Notes: generated by a model from the sequence alone, not told the origin. Counted from the stretch's first letter, positions 7,702-15,682 are shown. The stretch: DNA of 64,000 nt from an uncultured delta proteobacterium (GCA_947259215.1 CAMYLJ010000026.1:62001-126000); one strand, 5' to 3'. Made by a program: numbers and translations.

Positions 7702-9167
7702 GCAAGGAGGCCGCGCGCGAGCTCGAGGTGCTGGTGCGCTCCGGCTGGCGCCTGGTGGCCTTCGAGACCTTCGAGGAAGACCGCGCGCTGCGCGTGGTGG
7801 AACGCACCGCCGAGTCCACCGAGCGCCAGGTTCTGCCCTGGTCCGTGTCCGCCGGGCTGGCGCCGAAAGGGGAGGGCGCCGGGTCGCTGGACGCGGGCCT
7901 GCGCGCCATGGCGGCGGTGGCGGAGCCCGCGCTCTTCGTGCTGCTCGACGCCCAGAGCGAGCTGGGCGACGCCCGCGCGGTGCGCCGCCTGCGCGACCTG
8001 ATGCCCCACGTGGCGAGGAAGCGTCAGACCTTCGTGCTGGTGGGCCCGGTACTCGACCTGCCGCTCGAGCTGCAGCGAGAAGCGGGCCGCGTGGCGCTGC
8101 CGCTGCCGAAGGCTGCGGAGCTCGACCCCCTCTTTCGCAAGCTGGCCGGCGACAAGGCGGAGGCCGCGAGCCTGGACGGCTGCGTGCGCGCGGCCCTGGG
8201 CCTCACGGCCAGCGAGGCCGTGCGCGTCTTCCGCAAGGCCAGCCACCTGGCGGGCGGCCACGGCGACGAAGCGGCGGCCTGGATCGTGCGCGAGAAGCGC
8301 GAGGCCCTGCGCCGCACCCCGGCGCTCACCTTCCACGATACCGAGACCGCCATGGACGAGGTGGGCGGCCTGGGCGAGCTGAAGCGCTGGCTGGGCGAGC
8401 GCCGCCGCGCCTTCGGCGACGAGGCCCGGCAGTTCGGCCTGCCGACGCCCCGCGGCCTGCTGCTGCTCGGCGTCCAGGGCTGCGGCAAGTCGCTCTCCGC
8501 CAAGGCCGTGGCGCGCGAGTGGCACTTCCCGCTGCTACGCCTCGACCTGGCCAGCGCCTTCGGCGACACGGACCGCGGCCCCGAGGTCACCATGCGCGAG
8601 GCCGTGTCGGTGGCGGAGAGCATCGCCCCGGCGGTCCTCTGGATCGACGAGATCGAGAAGGGCTTCTCCGCCTCGGGCAGCGACCCGCGCGCGAGCCGCG
8701 TCTTCGGTGCCTTCCTGACCTGGCTCTCCGAGAAGACCGCCCCCGTCTTCGTCGTCGCTACCGCCAACGACGTCACCCAGCTCCCCCCGGAGCTGCTGCG
8801 CCGCGGCCGCTTCGACGAGCTCTTCTTCGTGGACCTCCCCACCCACGAGGAGCGCGTGGAGATCCTCTCCATCCACCTGGCCAAGCGCAGCCGCGACCCG
8901 CGGCAGTTCTCGCTGGACCAGCTGGCCGGCGAGGCCGAGCGTCTCTCCGGCGCCGAGCTGGAGCAGGTGGTCGCCGCCGGCCTCTACACCGCCTTCTCCG
9001 CCGGCCGCGACCTGGCCGACAACGACCTCGCCAACGCCATCACCGAGACCGTCCCGCTCTACGAGACCTACGAAGAGCGGATCAAGGAGCTGCGCGACTG
9101 GGCCCGCACCCGCGCCCGCCCGGCGACCCTCGACGCGAAGATGGTGGACCTGTTCCAGCAAGGCTGA
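7698..9167 (+). CDS. Ycf46-like AAA+ ATPase
   Basis: A 489-residue AAA protein. The first half (about 1-200) is poorly conserved and resembles the N-terminal non-catalytic AAA-like region of Ycf46, including [12 protein letters not shown] and [16 protein letters not shown]. The second half has Walker A GVQGCGKS, Walker [15 protein letters not shown], sensor 1 VVATANDV and the arginine-finger region [14 protein letters not shown]. Ycf46-type proteins occur in plastids and many bacteria; their function is largely unknown, with links to photosynthesis and CO2 use in cyanobacteria. The ATG overlaps the stop of the PilB/GspE-type ATPase, a pairing that suggests this AAA protein remodels or regulates that machine (inference). 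Confidence 0.85.
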   Translation: MSKEAARELEVLVRSGWRLVAFETFEEDRALRVVERTAESTERQVLPWSVSAGLAPKGEGAGSLDAGLRAMAAVAEPALFVLLDAQSELGDARAVRRLRDLMPHVARKRQTFVLVGPVLDLPLELQREAGRVALPLPKAAELDPLFRKLAGDKAEAASLDGCVRAALGLTASEAVRVFRKASHLAGGHGDEAAAWIVREKREALRRTPALTFHDTETAMDEVGGLGELKRWLGERRRAFGDEARQFGLPTPRGLLLLGVQGCGKSLSAKAVAREWHFPLLRLDLASAFGDTDRGPEVTMREAVSVAESIAPAVLWIDEIEKGFSASGSDPRASRVFGAFLTWLSEKTAPVFVVATANDVTQLPPELLRRGRFDELFFVDLPTHEERVEILSIHLAKRSRDPRQFSLDQLAGEAERLSGAELEQVVAAGLYTAFSAGRDLADNDLANAITETVPLYETYEERIKELRDWARTRARPATLDAKMVDLFQQG

Positions 9168-9306
9168 TCCGAAGCGCCGAGCCCCGCGCGCGTCCCCTGC
9201 TCGACAGGCAGCGCCCGCAAGCTGCGTTTTCACACGAACGCCGTTCGCCCCTTCCGAAGGCAAGAGCGAAGACACCTACTTACAGCCCTGCGGGCCGGAC
9301 CCCAAT

Positions 9307-10074
9307 GTGCAGAGACTGCGTAGCTCGCTGGCTTCGCAGCAGGCGGGGTATGATTGGATGCTGTTCATTACTTGTCAGGCGCCAGCACGAGTGGCAACGC
9401 AGAAAGCGCCGTTGCAGATTGAGGACGTCAGCGCCGCGGGCGTTGTGCTCACTCCATTCGTCGCCCTATATGTTCTTCTCCTTGTGACCCGCCCGCCGAC
9501 GAGCGTACAGCTGGCCGCTGCAGATCCGCTCATCCAGCTTCCGTTCGTGGCCCTTGGTCACGCCGGAATTCCGCTGCTTTCCCTGGGCGTGATCGCGGCG
9601 TGGTGCTGGGCGGTCCGTCCGTCTGCCGCCGCTCTCCGCAGAGCGGTGAGCCTTGCACTTCTGGCGCTGCTTTTCGTCGCCGTCGCGGTCCCGCTCGCCC
9701 GTCTCGTGCTTGGACCCACGCTCCCCGCGTTCGTCCCGCCCGAGGAAAGCGCCCGACCCGGCATGCTGGGCTTGGGCGCTGGCATTCTGGAGGAGACGCT
9801 CTTCCGATTGGTCCTCTTTCCTGCGCTTCTATGGGGCGCCTCGCGCGCATTGCCACGGCACTTCGCTGCGGCGACGGCGATGGTTCTTACCGGTTTCTCG
9901 TTCGCTTTCCTGCACGAGGTTGGCCCGGGGGCGCGTCCCTTCGAACTTCCCTACTTCCTCGACCGCGCGGTGTTCGCAGGGTTGACGTCCGCGCTGGCAC
10001 TCTGGCCGGGCTTCTCCTTCGTTGTGGCCGCTCATTGCGGGGCTCATGTGCTTCTTCCGCTTCTATTCCGATAG
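9307..10074 (+). CDS. CPBP-family intramembrane metalloprotease
   Basis: A membrane protein of up to 255 residues with about seven hydrophobic segments and the CPBP (Rce1/CAAX-protease-like) motifs: EETLFR (EExxxR), FAFLHEVG (FxxxH) and HCGAHVLLP near the end. These glutamate and histidine residues form the active site in the family. The start is uncertain: GTG 9307 or the in-frame ATG 9358, the latter giving a more natural N-terminus. It opens a stretch of visibly lower GC content than the genes on either side, so it may have been acquired. Its substrates are unknown; family members include bacteriocin-immunity and prenyl-protein proteases. Confidence 0.8.
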   Translation: MQRLRSSLASQQAGYDWMLFITCQAPARVATQKAPLQIEDVSAAGVVLTPFVALYVLLLVTRPPTSVQLAAADPLIQLPFVALGHAGIPLLSLGVIAAWCWAVRPSAAALRRAVSLALLALLFVAVAVPLARLVLGPTLPAFVPPEESARPGMLGLGAGILEETLFRLVLFPALLWGASRALPRHFAAATAMVLTGFSFAFLHEVGPGARPFELPYFLDRAVFAGLTSALALWPGFSFVVAAHCGAHVLLPLLFR

Positions 10075-10372
10075 ATCGCCGTGGGCTGGCGCCTAGCTTC
10101 ACATTTGAAGCGCAACGTTCTCTAGGCTGCATGGAAGCGCTCCTCCGGGGTGTCGTAGTCATACCTCTTTCGGGGCCGGGTGTTCAGCTTCTAGTCCCGC
10201 TGCGTGCGCCCCGGCTCGCTTCAAGCAGGTCGCTTCATCCCTGGTGTAGACTGGCCGCGTTCCTTCGGGCTTGGCGCGCTCCTGCCGGGTGGCCGGCCGC
10301 TGAGCGCCGATCCGTCAGCCGGCGAGAGTTGCGCACGTCCTGGGAGAAACGACGATCGACGAGTCCGAGTAG
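10075..10372. other. gene-free stretch with a nested hairpin
   Basis: No convincing coding sequence is seen here. A short reading frame at 10204-10386 has no recognisable motif and is probably spurious. A nested inverted repeat lies near the left end, 10091-10127, just after the CPBP gene. The base composition is lower in GC than the window average. Confidence 0.4.
10091..10127. repeat. nested hairpin downstream of the CPBP gene
   Basis: The outer arms GCCTAG (10091-10096) and CTAGGC (10122-10127) enclose an inner hairpin GCTTCA/TGAAGC (10096-10101 and 10106-10111) with loop CATT. It could be a transcription terminator for the CPBP gene or a relic of a mobile unit. It lacks the AAC/GTT core arrangement needed to call it an integron attC site. 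Confidence 0.4.
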
Positions 10373-10612
10373 AGTTCAATCGCTAGAGCTGGTACCTACA
10401 TCGTCGTCAAGAGGTACCTGCTGTACTGGGACTTCAACAAGAACCAGGGCACGATCGAACTCACGTTCAAGAAGCACGACAATGTGGCCTTGGTCGTATC
10501 CGATCCCGCTGAGTTTCGAGCAGCGGTTCACATCGCCCAGAGCAACTCATGGGTAGCGTACCGCCCGGACCTCAACTGGATCTTTACCGAGCGCGCCAAG
10601 CCGGGAGCCTGA
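10373..10612 (+). pseudogene. headless small conserved ORF (no start codon found)
   Basis: An open frame of 79 codons ends at TGA 10610-10612 and reads as a plausible protein, with GTYIVVKRYLLYWDFNKNQG followed by a beta-rich segment and LNWIFTERAKPGA. It resembles short uncharacterised proteins I recall with a 'WDF/N..QGTI' core. The frame is closed by a TAG at 10370-10372, and no ATG, GTG or TTG lies between that stop and the conserved region. The gene has therefore either lost its start or uses a rare one. It sits between the CPBP protease and the phosphotransferase in the low-GC patch. Confidence 0.5.
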
Positions 10613-10699
10613 GGTTCCTTGGTGATCCAGGCGTCTCAGCGCCACTACCTGGTCGTTCAGGCTCGTCAGCACAGCACACCCATTGGGTTTTCAAAGTAA

Positions 10700-11620
10700 A
10701 TGGCTCTCGTGACCTCTGGTGATACGCCTGCCACCGGGGTGAACATCACCGTCCCTCTCGTAGGCCGTTTGATCACTGCGCAATTTCCGCAATGGGCAGA
10801 TCTCGCTATCAAGCCCGTCGAGTTCGACGGGTGGGACAACCGGACGTTCCGTCTCGGCGAGGACATGTCCGTGCGACTGCCGAGCGCCGAGTGGTACGCC
10901 GGGCAAGTGGAAAAGGAACAGCGGTGGCTGCCGAGACTTGCTTCGCGCCTACCGCTTCCCATTCCGGTCCCGCTCGCGATGGGAGTCCCCGCCGACGGGT
11001 ATCCCTGGCATTGGTCCGTCTACCGGTGGCTCGAAGGCGAGAACGCGACCATTGAGCGCATCGACGATTTGCGCACGTTCGCGACCACGCTGGCCCACTT
11101 CCTCGTTGCGTTGCAGCAGATCGATTCCGCCGGCGGGCCGCCACCTGGGCAGCACAACTTCTTCCGCGGCGGGCCGTTGTCGATCTACGACACTGAAACC
11201 CGGCAGGCGATTGCAGCCTTGCACGGCAAGCTTGATACCAACGCAGTGACCGCGGTGTGGGAGGCAGCCCTTCGAGCAACGTGGCTCGGCGCACCCGTCT
11301 GGCTCCATGGGGACGTCAGTGCGGGAAACCTGCTAGTGCAGGATGGTCACTTGAGTGCCGTGATCGACTTCGGGTGTTCGGGCGTGGGCGATCCTGCATG
11401 CGATCTCACCATTGCCTGGACGCTCTTCTCAGGGGGAAGTCGGGAAGCGTTTCGCGCAGCTCTTCCGGCCGGTGATGCAACCTGGGCGCGAGGTCGCGGC
11501 TGGGCACTGTGGAAGGGCCTGATTACACTTGCCGAACGCCTGGACACCAACCCATTGGAAGCCGCTAGCGCCCGATGCACAATCGATGAAGTGCTTGCCG
11601 ATCACGGGGGTGCGGCTTGA
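10700..11620 (+). CDS. aminoglycoside phosphotransferase (APH)-family kinase
   Basis: This is a 306-residue kinase of the APH/choline-kinase fold. It has the catalytic loop WLHGDVSAGNLLV (HxDxxxxN) and the metal-binding IDFGCSGVGDPACDL (Brenner/DFG-like motif). The N-lobe contains FDGWDNRTFRLGEDMSVRLPS. Family members phosphorylate aminoglycosides, other antibiotics or small metabolites with ATP. This sequence belongs to the broad environmental branch whose substrates are mostly unknown, so calling it a resistance gene would go beyond the evidence. GC content is lower than in surrounding genes. Confidence 0.88.
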   Translation: MALVTSGDTPATGVNITVPLVGRLITAQFPQWADLAIKPVEFDGWDNRTFRLGEDMSVRLPSAEWYAGQVEKEQRWLPRLASRLPLPIPVPLAMGVPADGYPWHWSVYRWLEGENATIERIDDLRTFATTLAHFLVALQQIDSAGGPPPGQHNFFRGGPLSIYDTETRQAIAALHGKLDTNAVTAVWEAALRATWLGAPVWLHGDVSAGNLLVQDGHLSAVIDFGCSGVGDPACDLTIAWTLFSGGSREAFRAALPAGDATWARGRGWALWKGLITLAERLDTNPLEAASARCTIDEVLADHGGAA

Positions 11621-11661
11621 CGAAGCGCGGGTTCGGAATCCGCCGGATGGAGGTTGGACGA

Positions 11662-12021
11662 ATGCGATCAATGTTGGTGTTCGCGATCTGCTGGCTCACG
11701 CTCGTTCCGTTGAGTGTGAGCTGTTCGAGCGAGGCGCCTTCAGAACCCCAGGTGGGTCGGGTCAAGCTGACAGCGGCCGGGCAGATCTTCTACGAGAATG
11801 AGCGAGTTACCTTGCCTCAGCTGGAGGAGCGTCTCCGAACGCTCGCGCAGCAGAACGGAGTCGTGATGTACTATCGAGCCGACCCGGCTGGAGAACCGCC
11901 TGCAGGCGCGCAGGAAGTGTTCGAGACGCTGATGGCTGCAAGACTTCCGATATCCCTGTCGAGCAAGCCCGATTTCTCGGACTACATCGACGAGGACGGA
12001 AACTCGAGGCCGCGGGAGTGA
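11662..12021 (+). CDS. ExbD/TolR-like periplasmic-domain lipoprotein
   Basis: A 119-residue protein from the ATG at 11662, which has GGAGG about 8 bases upstream; an in-frame ATG at 11617 would overlap the previous gene. It has a lipoprotein signal (LTLVPLSVSC) in place of the usual single transmembrane helix. After it comes LTAAGQIFYENERVTLPQLE ... VVMYYRADPAGEPP ... VFETLMAARLPISLSSKPDF. That order matches the periplasmic domain of ExbD/TolR-type proteins (KIxxNGxxVxxxxLxxxL ... VxIRAD...). No ExbB/TolQ partner is adjacent. It may be a stand-alone periplasmic lipoprotein of this fold. Confidence 0.65.
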   Translation: MRSMLVFAICWLTLVPLSVSCSSEAPSEPQVGRVKLTAAGQIFYENERVTLPQLEERLRTLAQQNGVVMYYRADPAGEPPAGAQEVFETLMAARLPISLSSKPDFSDYIDEDGNSRPRE

Positions 12022-12027
12022 GCGGTG

Positions 12028-12720
12028 TCACCCGGGCTCGCCCGGCTCCGCCAGGAAGCGGTAGATCATCTCACGCGTCGCTCGCTTCACGCCACGGTTG
12101 CCGGCGCCGGGATGCAGCGCGGACCAGATCGCGAGGGTCTCGACCAGCATGTCGAGCACCCGGGCCGCGGCGAGCGGGGAGGGGACCCGACTTCTCGAGA
12201 TCGCCTTCGCGATCACCCGGGCGATGGCCTGCTGCTCGTAACGGTCGTATTGGCCTCGCAGGGCAGCGAAGGTCTCGTCCTGGTAGCTCATGGCCATGTA
12301 GGTGCGGAGCAGGTCCGGTGGGGCTCCGTGGGTCTCGCTCCAGGTCCAGTCGACCAGGCTGTCCACCACCTGGCGCAAGTCGATGGCACCGGCGTCCCAG
12401 GCCGCCTCGAACTCCGCGATCATCGCGTCCTGATGCAGGCGGTTCTGCTCGAGAAGGCGGTGCATCAGCTCGACGAAGATCTGGTGCTTGTCGCGGAAGT
12501 AGCGGTAGAGGCCGCCCACGCTCATGCCAGCCCGCTCCGCGATGTGGTAGCCCCGCTCGGCGTATAGCTCGAGGGCCGCCTCCAGGAGCTTCTCGTAGGA
12601 GGCCTGGGCGCGTGCCTGCGGAAAGCTGCGGGGGGCCGGCGGGGGCGGCGCGGAGCGGGGCCGGCGGGGCGGGGACTGGGCGCGGGTCTCGGACACGCTC
12701 CGCAGGCTAGCGCTGGACAC
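12028..12720 (-). CDS. TetR-family transcriptional regulator (abbreviated HTH)
   Basis: A 230-residue TetR-type repressor starting at GTG 12720, with a proline-rich N-terminal extension of about 40 residues. The DNA-binding region reads YAERGYHIAERAGMSVGGLYRYFRDK. Compared with the usual pattern (ERGYxxTSxxDIAxxAGxSxGxLYxYF), about 8 residues covering the helix 1-2 loop and the start of helix 2 are missing. The C-terminal ligand domain looks intact. It is divergent from a Tat-exported FMN oxidase; the 67-base gap holds two palindromes that share the half-site AAAGCGAA and are probably its operators. Whether the shortened HTH still binds is open. Confidence 0.88.
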   Translation of the reverse strand: MSSASLRSVSETRAQSPPRRPRSAPPPPAPRSFPQARAQASYEKLLEAALELYAERGYHIAERAGMSVGGLYRYFRDKHQIFVELMHRLLEQNRLHQDAMIAEFEAAWDAGAIDLRQVVDSLVDWTWSETHGAPPDLLRTYMAMSYQDETFAALRGQYDRYEQQAIARVIAKAISRSRVPSPLAAARVLDMLVETLAIWSALHPGAGNRGVKRATREMIYRFLAEPGEPG

Positions 12721-12724
12721 CAGA

Positions 12725-12746
12725 AAAGCGAATTTTTATTCGTTTT
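12725..12746. promoter_or_regulatory. imperfect palindrome, likely TetR operator 1
   Basis: Arms AAAGCGAAT (12725-12733) and ATTCGTTTT (12738-12746) are separated by TTTT, with one mismatch. The site lies directly upstream of the TetR start codon and shares its half-site with the stronger palindrome 40 bp away, centre to centre. It is therefore a good candidate for autoregulation. Confidence 0.7.
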
Positions 12747-12759
12747 TGGCTTGACCTTG

Positions 12760-12791
12760 CCATGAAAGCGAATGTATCTTCGCTTTCATGG
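12760..12791. promoter_or_regulatory. perfect 13-bp-arm palindrome, likely TetR operator 2
   Basis: Arms CCATGAAAGCGAA (12760-12772) and TTCGCTTTCATGG (12779-12791) are exact inverse complements around TGTATC. The right arm contains the ATG of the FMN oxidase gene (12788-12790). A repressor bound here would directly cover the start region of the oxidase gene. Confidence 0.8.
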
Positions 12792-14083
12792 TGGCCGGCA
12801 ACCCCACGGCGCGCCAGAGCCGTCGCGCGCTGCTCCGCTTCCTGCTCGGGAGCCCGCTCTTCCTCGCCGCGCGTCCCGTCCGGGCGCTGGAGGATCTGCT
12901 CGCCGCCGCCGCGGAATGCGCACCCGGGCTGGCCGACGCGGTGGAGGTGATCGCGTCCCCGGCCGACGCGATCAACGTCTTCGACTTCCGCGCTGCGGCC
13001 GAGGAGCGCCTGTCGCCCGCACATTGGGCCTTCCTGGCCACGGGCGTGGACCACGAGGTGGGGCTCCGCGCCAACCGCGCGGGGTTTGCCAGGTTCGGTC
13101 TGCGGCCACGGCGCCTCGTCGACGTCCGGGATCTCGATACCCGGACGGAGATCCTGGGCACGAAGCTCGCGTGCCCCATCGCGCTGGCACCTGCTGGCGG
13201 CCAGCGCGCCTTCCATCCCCAGGGAGAAGTCGCGGTCGCGCGCGCGGCGAAGGCTCGCGACCATCTCATGATCCTCTCCACGGGCTCCCATCAGCCGCTG
13301 CACGACGTGGTGGAGGCGCGCGGGGCGCCGATCTGGTTCCAGCTCTACACACCGGGCGCGTGGCCCATCACGCGCTGGCAGCTCCGGCGGGCGGAGGAGG
13401 CCGGGTGCCCGGTCGTCGTGCTGACCGTGGACCTGCCGGGCTTCGGCAGCCAGGATCGGCTGCGCCGCTTCCGCGGGCCGGGCAACCCCTTCCGCAGCCG
13501 GGACGATCCCGCCTGCTATGCCTGCCACGGCTCGACCCGGAGGGTCGCGCAGGGGTTGCGCCTGATGACGTCCCTGGGGCTCGACCCGCTCGAGCTGGCC
13601 TCCGATGCGTTCACCCTCGACTGGGACTACGTGGATCGCATCCGCGACGCCACCTCCATGAAGCTCGTGCTGAAGGGGATCCTGACCCACGAGGACGCCC
13701 GCCTCTGCGTCGAGCACGGCGTCGACGGGCTCGTCGTCTCGAACCACGGTGCGCGCCAGATGGACAACGCCCTCTCCACGGTGGAGGTGCTGCCGGGGAT
13801 CGTTCGGGCCGTCGACGGCCGGATCCCGATCCTGATCGACGGCGGCTTCCGACGCGGCACGGACTTCTTCACCGCCCTCGCGCTCGGCGCGTCCGCGGTC
13901 TGCGTGGGGCGCCCCTACCTATGGGGGCTCTCCGCCTTCGGACAGGAGGGGGTCGAGGCGGTGCTCGCGCTGCTGCGCACCGAGCTCGAGACCGTGATGC
14001 GCCACATGGGCACCCGCGACCGGACGTCCATCACAGCCGCGCACGTCCAGGCGCTGGCGCCGGGGCTCTTGCCGATCCCGTGA
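12788..14083 (+). CDS. Tat-exported FMN-dependent alpha-hydroxyacid oxidase/dehydrogenase with CXXCH
   Basis: A 431-residue member of the lactate/glycolate oxidase family. The N-terminus SRRALLRFLLGSPLFLAARP looks like a twin-arginine signal, so the enzyme is probably exported. The family core is present: LACPIALAPAGG, IWFQLYTPG, VVLTVDLPG, LKGILTHEDA, the catalytic SNHGARQMD (His and Arg for substrate), IPILIDGGFRRGTD and the FMN phosphate-binding region GASAVCVGRPYLWG. Residues 243-247 read CYACH, a CXXCH heme-c-type motif inside the variable loop after the fourth strand, which is unusual for this family. The start codon lies inside a strong palindrome next to a divergent TetR gene, so expression is probably repressed by it. 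Confidence 0.88.
   Translation: MVAGNPTARQSRRALLRFLLGSPLFLAARPVRALEDLLAAAAECAPGLADAVEVIASPADAINVFDFRAAAEERLSPAHWAFLATGVDHEVGLRANRAGFARFGLRPRRLVDVRDLDTRTEILGTKLACPIALAPAGGQRAFHPQGEVAVARAAKARDHLMILSTGSHQPLHDVVEARGAPIWFQLYTPGAWPITRWQLRRAEEAGCPVVVLTVDLPGFGSQDRLRRFRGPGNPFRSRDDPACYACHGSTRRVAQGLRLMTSLGLDPLELASDAFTLDWDYVDRIRDATSMKLVLKGILTHEDARLCVEHGVDGLVVSNHGARQMDNALSTVEVLPGIVRAVDGRIPILIDGGFRRGTDFFTALALGASAVCVGRPYLWGLSAFGQEGVEAVLALLRTELETVMRHMGTRDRTSITAAHVQALAPGLLPIP
13514..13528 (+). other. CXXCH (possible heme-c) motif inside the FMN oxidase
   Basis: Codons TGC TAT GCC TGC CAC encode CYACH at residues 243-247 of the oxidase, in the variable loop region. In exported proteins CXXCH commonly anchors a covalently bound heme. 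Chance occurrence or a metal-binding role are alternatives. Confidence 0.45.
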
Positions 14084-14152
14084 TACCGTCTCGCAGCGAA
14101 GCCCGTGACGCGGCCGGCCCGGCGGCGTCGCTCGCCAGGCAGAGGGGGATCA

Positions 14153-14494
14153 GTGCTTCAAGCTACGATCGGGCGGATCGACCACGACGACGTTTCGGAG
14201 CTGCGCGACTGGCTCGCCTCGTTGTCCGCTCGTCGCGCCGAGCTCCAGGAGAGCTACCGCACCCACGGGACACGGCACGAGCTCTTCCTGCTGATCCGGA
14301 CCCGTCAGCGGCCGATCCTGGTCGTGGTCGCCGAGGTGGAGGACGACGAGCAGGCCAAGGAATCGTTCCTGCGCTCGAACCTCCCGATCGACGTGGAGTT
14401 CAAGACGCTGGTCCAGCAGATCTCGCCCGAGGAGGCGGAGGTGGAGCTCCTGTACGATTCGTCCCTCTACGTGGGCGGCCCTGTCGACGCATGA
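14153..14494 (+). CDS. small hypothetical protein (DUF6176-like)
   Basis: From the GTG at 14153, preceded by an AGAGGGGGA ribosome-binding site, this is a 113-residue soluble protein. The N-terminal helix IDHDDVSELRDWLASLSARR is followed by ELQESYRTHGTRHELFLLI and ILVVVAEVEDDEQAKESFL. The pattern resembles small ferredoxin-like (dabb/DUF6176) proteins, but I am not certain. No signal peptide. Function unknown. Confidence 0.5.
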   Translation: MLQATIGRIDHDDVSELRDWLASLSARRAELQESYRTHGTRHELFLLIRTRQRPILVVVAEVEDDEQAKESFLRSNLPIDVEFKTLVQQISPEEAEVELLYDSSLYVGGPVDA

Positions 14495-14583
14495 AGTACG
14501 GAAATCCGCCTCCGGTCGGGCTTCGGATCCCGGCCCGGGTGGTAGAGTCTGGCAGGGCTCACGGAGCCCGGCGGCGAGGAGCC

Positions 14584-14940
14584 ATGCCCATGGAGTTCGC
14601 GATCAAGGCCATCGTCTCCGGAGTCGTCATCGCCTTCGCCTCCTGGCTGTCGGGTCGTTCGCCGCTGCTGGCCGGCTTCTTCGTGGCGCTCCCCATCTCG
14701 ACGGCCATCGTGCTGCCCATGTCCTACATCGAGCACGGGAGCCTGACCAATACGGTGCTCCTCGCGAAGAGCATCGCGGTCGCCGTGCCCCTGACGCTCG
14801 CCTTCTTCCTGCCCTTCGTGGTCGGAGACCGGTTCGGCCTCGCGTTCTGGCCGGCCTACGCGCTGGCATTCGTCTGCCTCGGCGGGGCCTACGGTCTGCA
14901 TCGCCTGGCCATGCACGTGCTGTTCCAGGCCTCCGCCTGA
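14584..14940 (+). CDS. small multi-pass membrane protein
   Basis: A 118-residue protein with four predicted membrane helices, starting at an ATG preceded by GGCGAGGAG. It includes ASWLSGRSPLLAGFFVALPI, reminiscent of DUF3147-type inner-membrane proteins. No catalytic motif is visible. It is followed 25 bases later by another membrane protein in the same direction. Confidence 0.6.
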   Translation: MPMEFAIKAIVSGVVIAFASWLSGRSPLLAGFFVALPISTAIVLPMSYIEHGSLTNTVLLAKSIAVAVPLTLAFFLPFVVGDRFGLAFWPAYALAFVCLGGAYGLHRLAMHVLFQASA

Positions 14941-14965
14941 CGAAGCGCACCGGACGGAGGCCAGC

Positions 14966-15682
14966 ATGGACTCTCCTTCGGTTCCGTTCCTGGTCGCGGC
15001 CGTCTTCGGCCTCTGCATCGCTGCCGTCCGCCGCGCCCGGGTGCACGCGGCGATCGCGGGCTCCGAGGAGCGCGCCTGCTGGATCGTGATCGGCGTGCTT
15101 GCGGGCTGGGTGCTCGCCTCGGCGGTCTTCGCGGCGCGGGGCGGGTATCTGGACCCGCGCGCACTCCGCTTCCTCCCACTTCTCTGCGGCTTCCTGATCC
15201 CGACGGGCTTCGTGGCGGGCGGCCTGTGGGGCTGGCCCCGCTTTCGGAGCGCGATCGCCCGTGTGCTGGCGTCGATTCCGCTGGCCTGGCTCGTGGCGGT
15301 GCAGGCGATCCGCATCACCGCCATCGGGACGATCCTCCAGTACGCCTCCGGCAAGCTCCCGGCGCACTTCATCTTCACGGTCGCCGTACCGGACTTCCTC
15401 GTCGGTGCGACGGCGCTGCCGATGGCGGTTCTCGCAGCCCGCAGCCCGGAGCGCGTCCGCCGAGGGCTCGTTGCCTGGAATCTCGCCGGCAGCGCGATCT
15501 TCCTGCTGGCGGGGCTGCTGCTCCACGTCTCGATGCCGGGTCCCATCCACTTCTTCACCTCCGGTCCGACGACGGAGCCCATCTTCCGCTTCCCGCTGGC
15601 GCTCGTGCCCACGTTCCTGGTGCCGTTCTTCGTGGGCGTGCACTGCGCCTGCCTCTGGCGCCTCTCCCGGGGTGCCGCCTGA
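14966..15682 (+). CDS. multi-pass membrane protein of unknown function
   Basis: A 238-residue protein with about seven hydrophobic segments. Polar motifs are sparse; LQYASGKLPAHFIFTVAVPD and PTFLVPFFVGVHCACLWRL are the most distinctive stretches. Start ATG with a weak GGAGG upstream. I do not recognise the family. Nearby genes give no clear hint of its role. Confidence 0.6.
   Translation: MDSPSVPFLVAAVFGLCIAAVRRARVHAAIAGSEERACWIVIGVLAGWVLASAVFAARGGYLDPRALRFLPLLCGFLIPTGFVAGGLWGWPRFRSAIARVLASIPLAWLVAVQAIRITAIGTILQYASGKLPAHFIFTVAVPDFLVGATALPMAVLAARSPERVRRGLVAWNLAGSAIFLLAGLLLHVSMPGPIHFFTSGPTTEPIFRFPLALVPTFLVPFFVGVHCACLWRLSRGAA

Noticed and set aside
10091-10127. Integron attC site after the CPBP gene
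   Set aside because: The nested hairpin is real, but the conserved AAC/GTT cores and usual length are missing and no integrase is near.
10700-11620. Antibiotic-resistance determinant
   Set aside because: The APH fold is clear, but this environmental branch is mostly of unknown substrate, so resistance is not claimed.
9168-12027. Flanking direct repeats marking an island
   Set aside because: I compared the two edges of the low-GC patch and saw no shared sequence.
12772-14940. Long plus-strand frame across the FMN oxidase
   Set aside because: Only its last 118 codons (14584-14940) look like a protein; the rest is a shadow of the oxidase gene.
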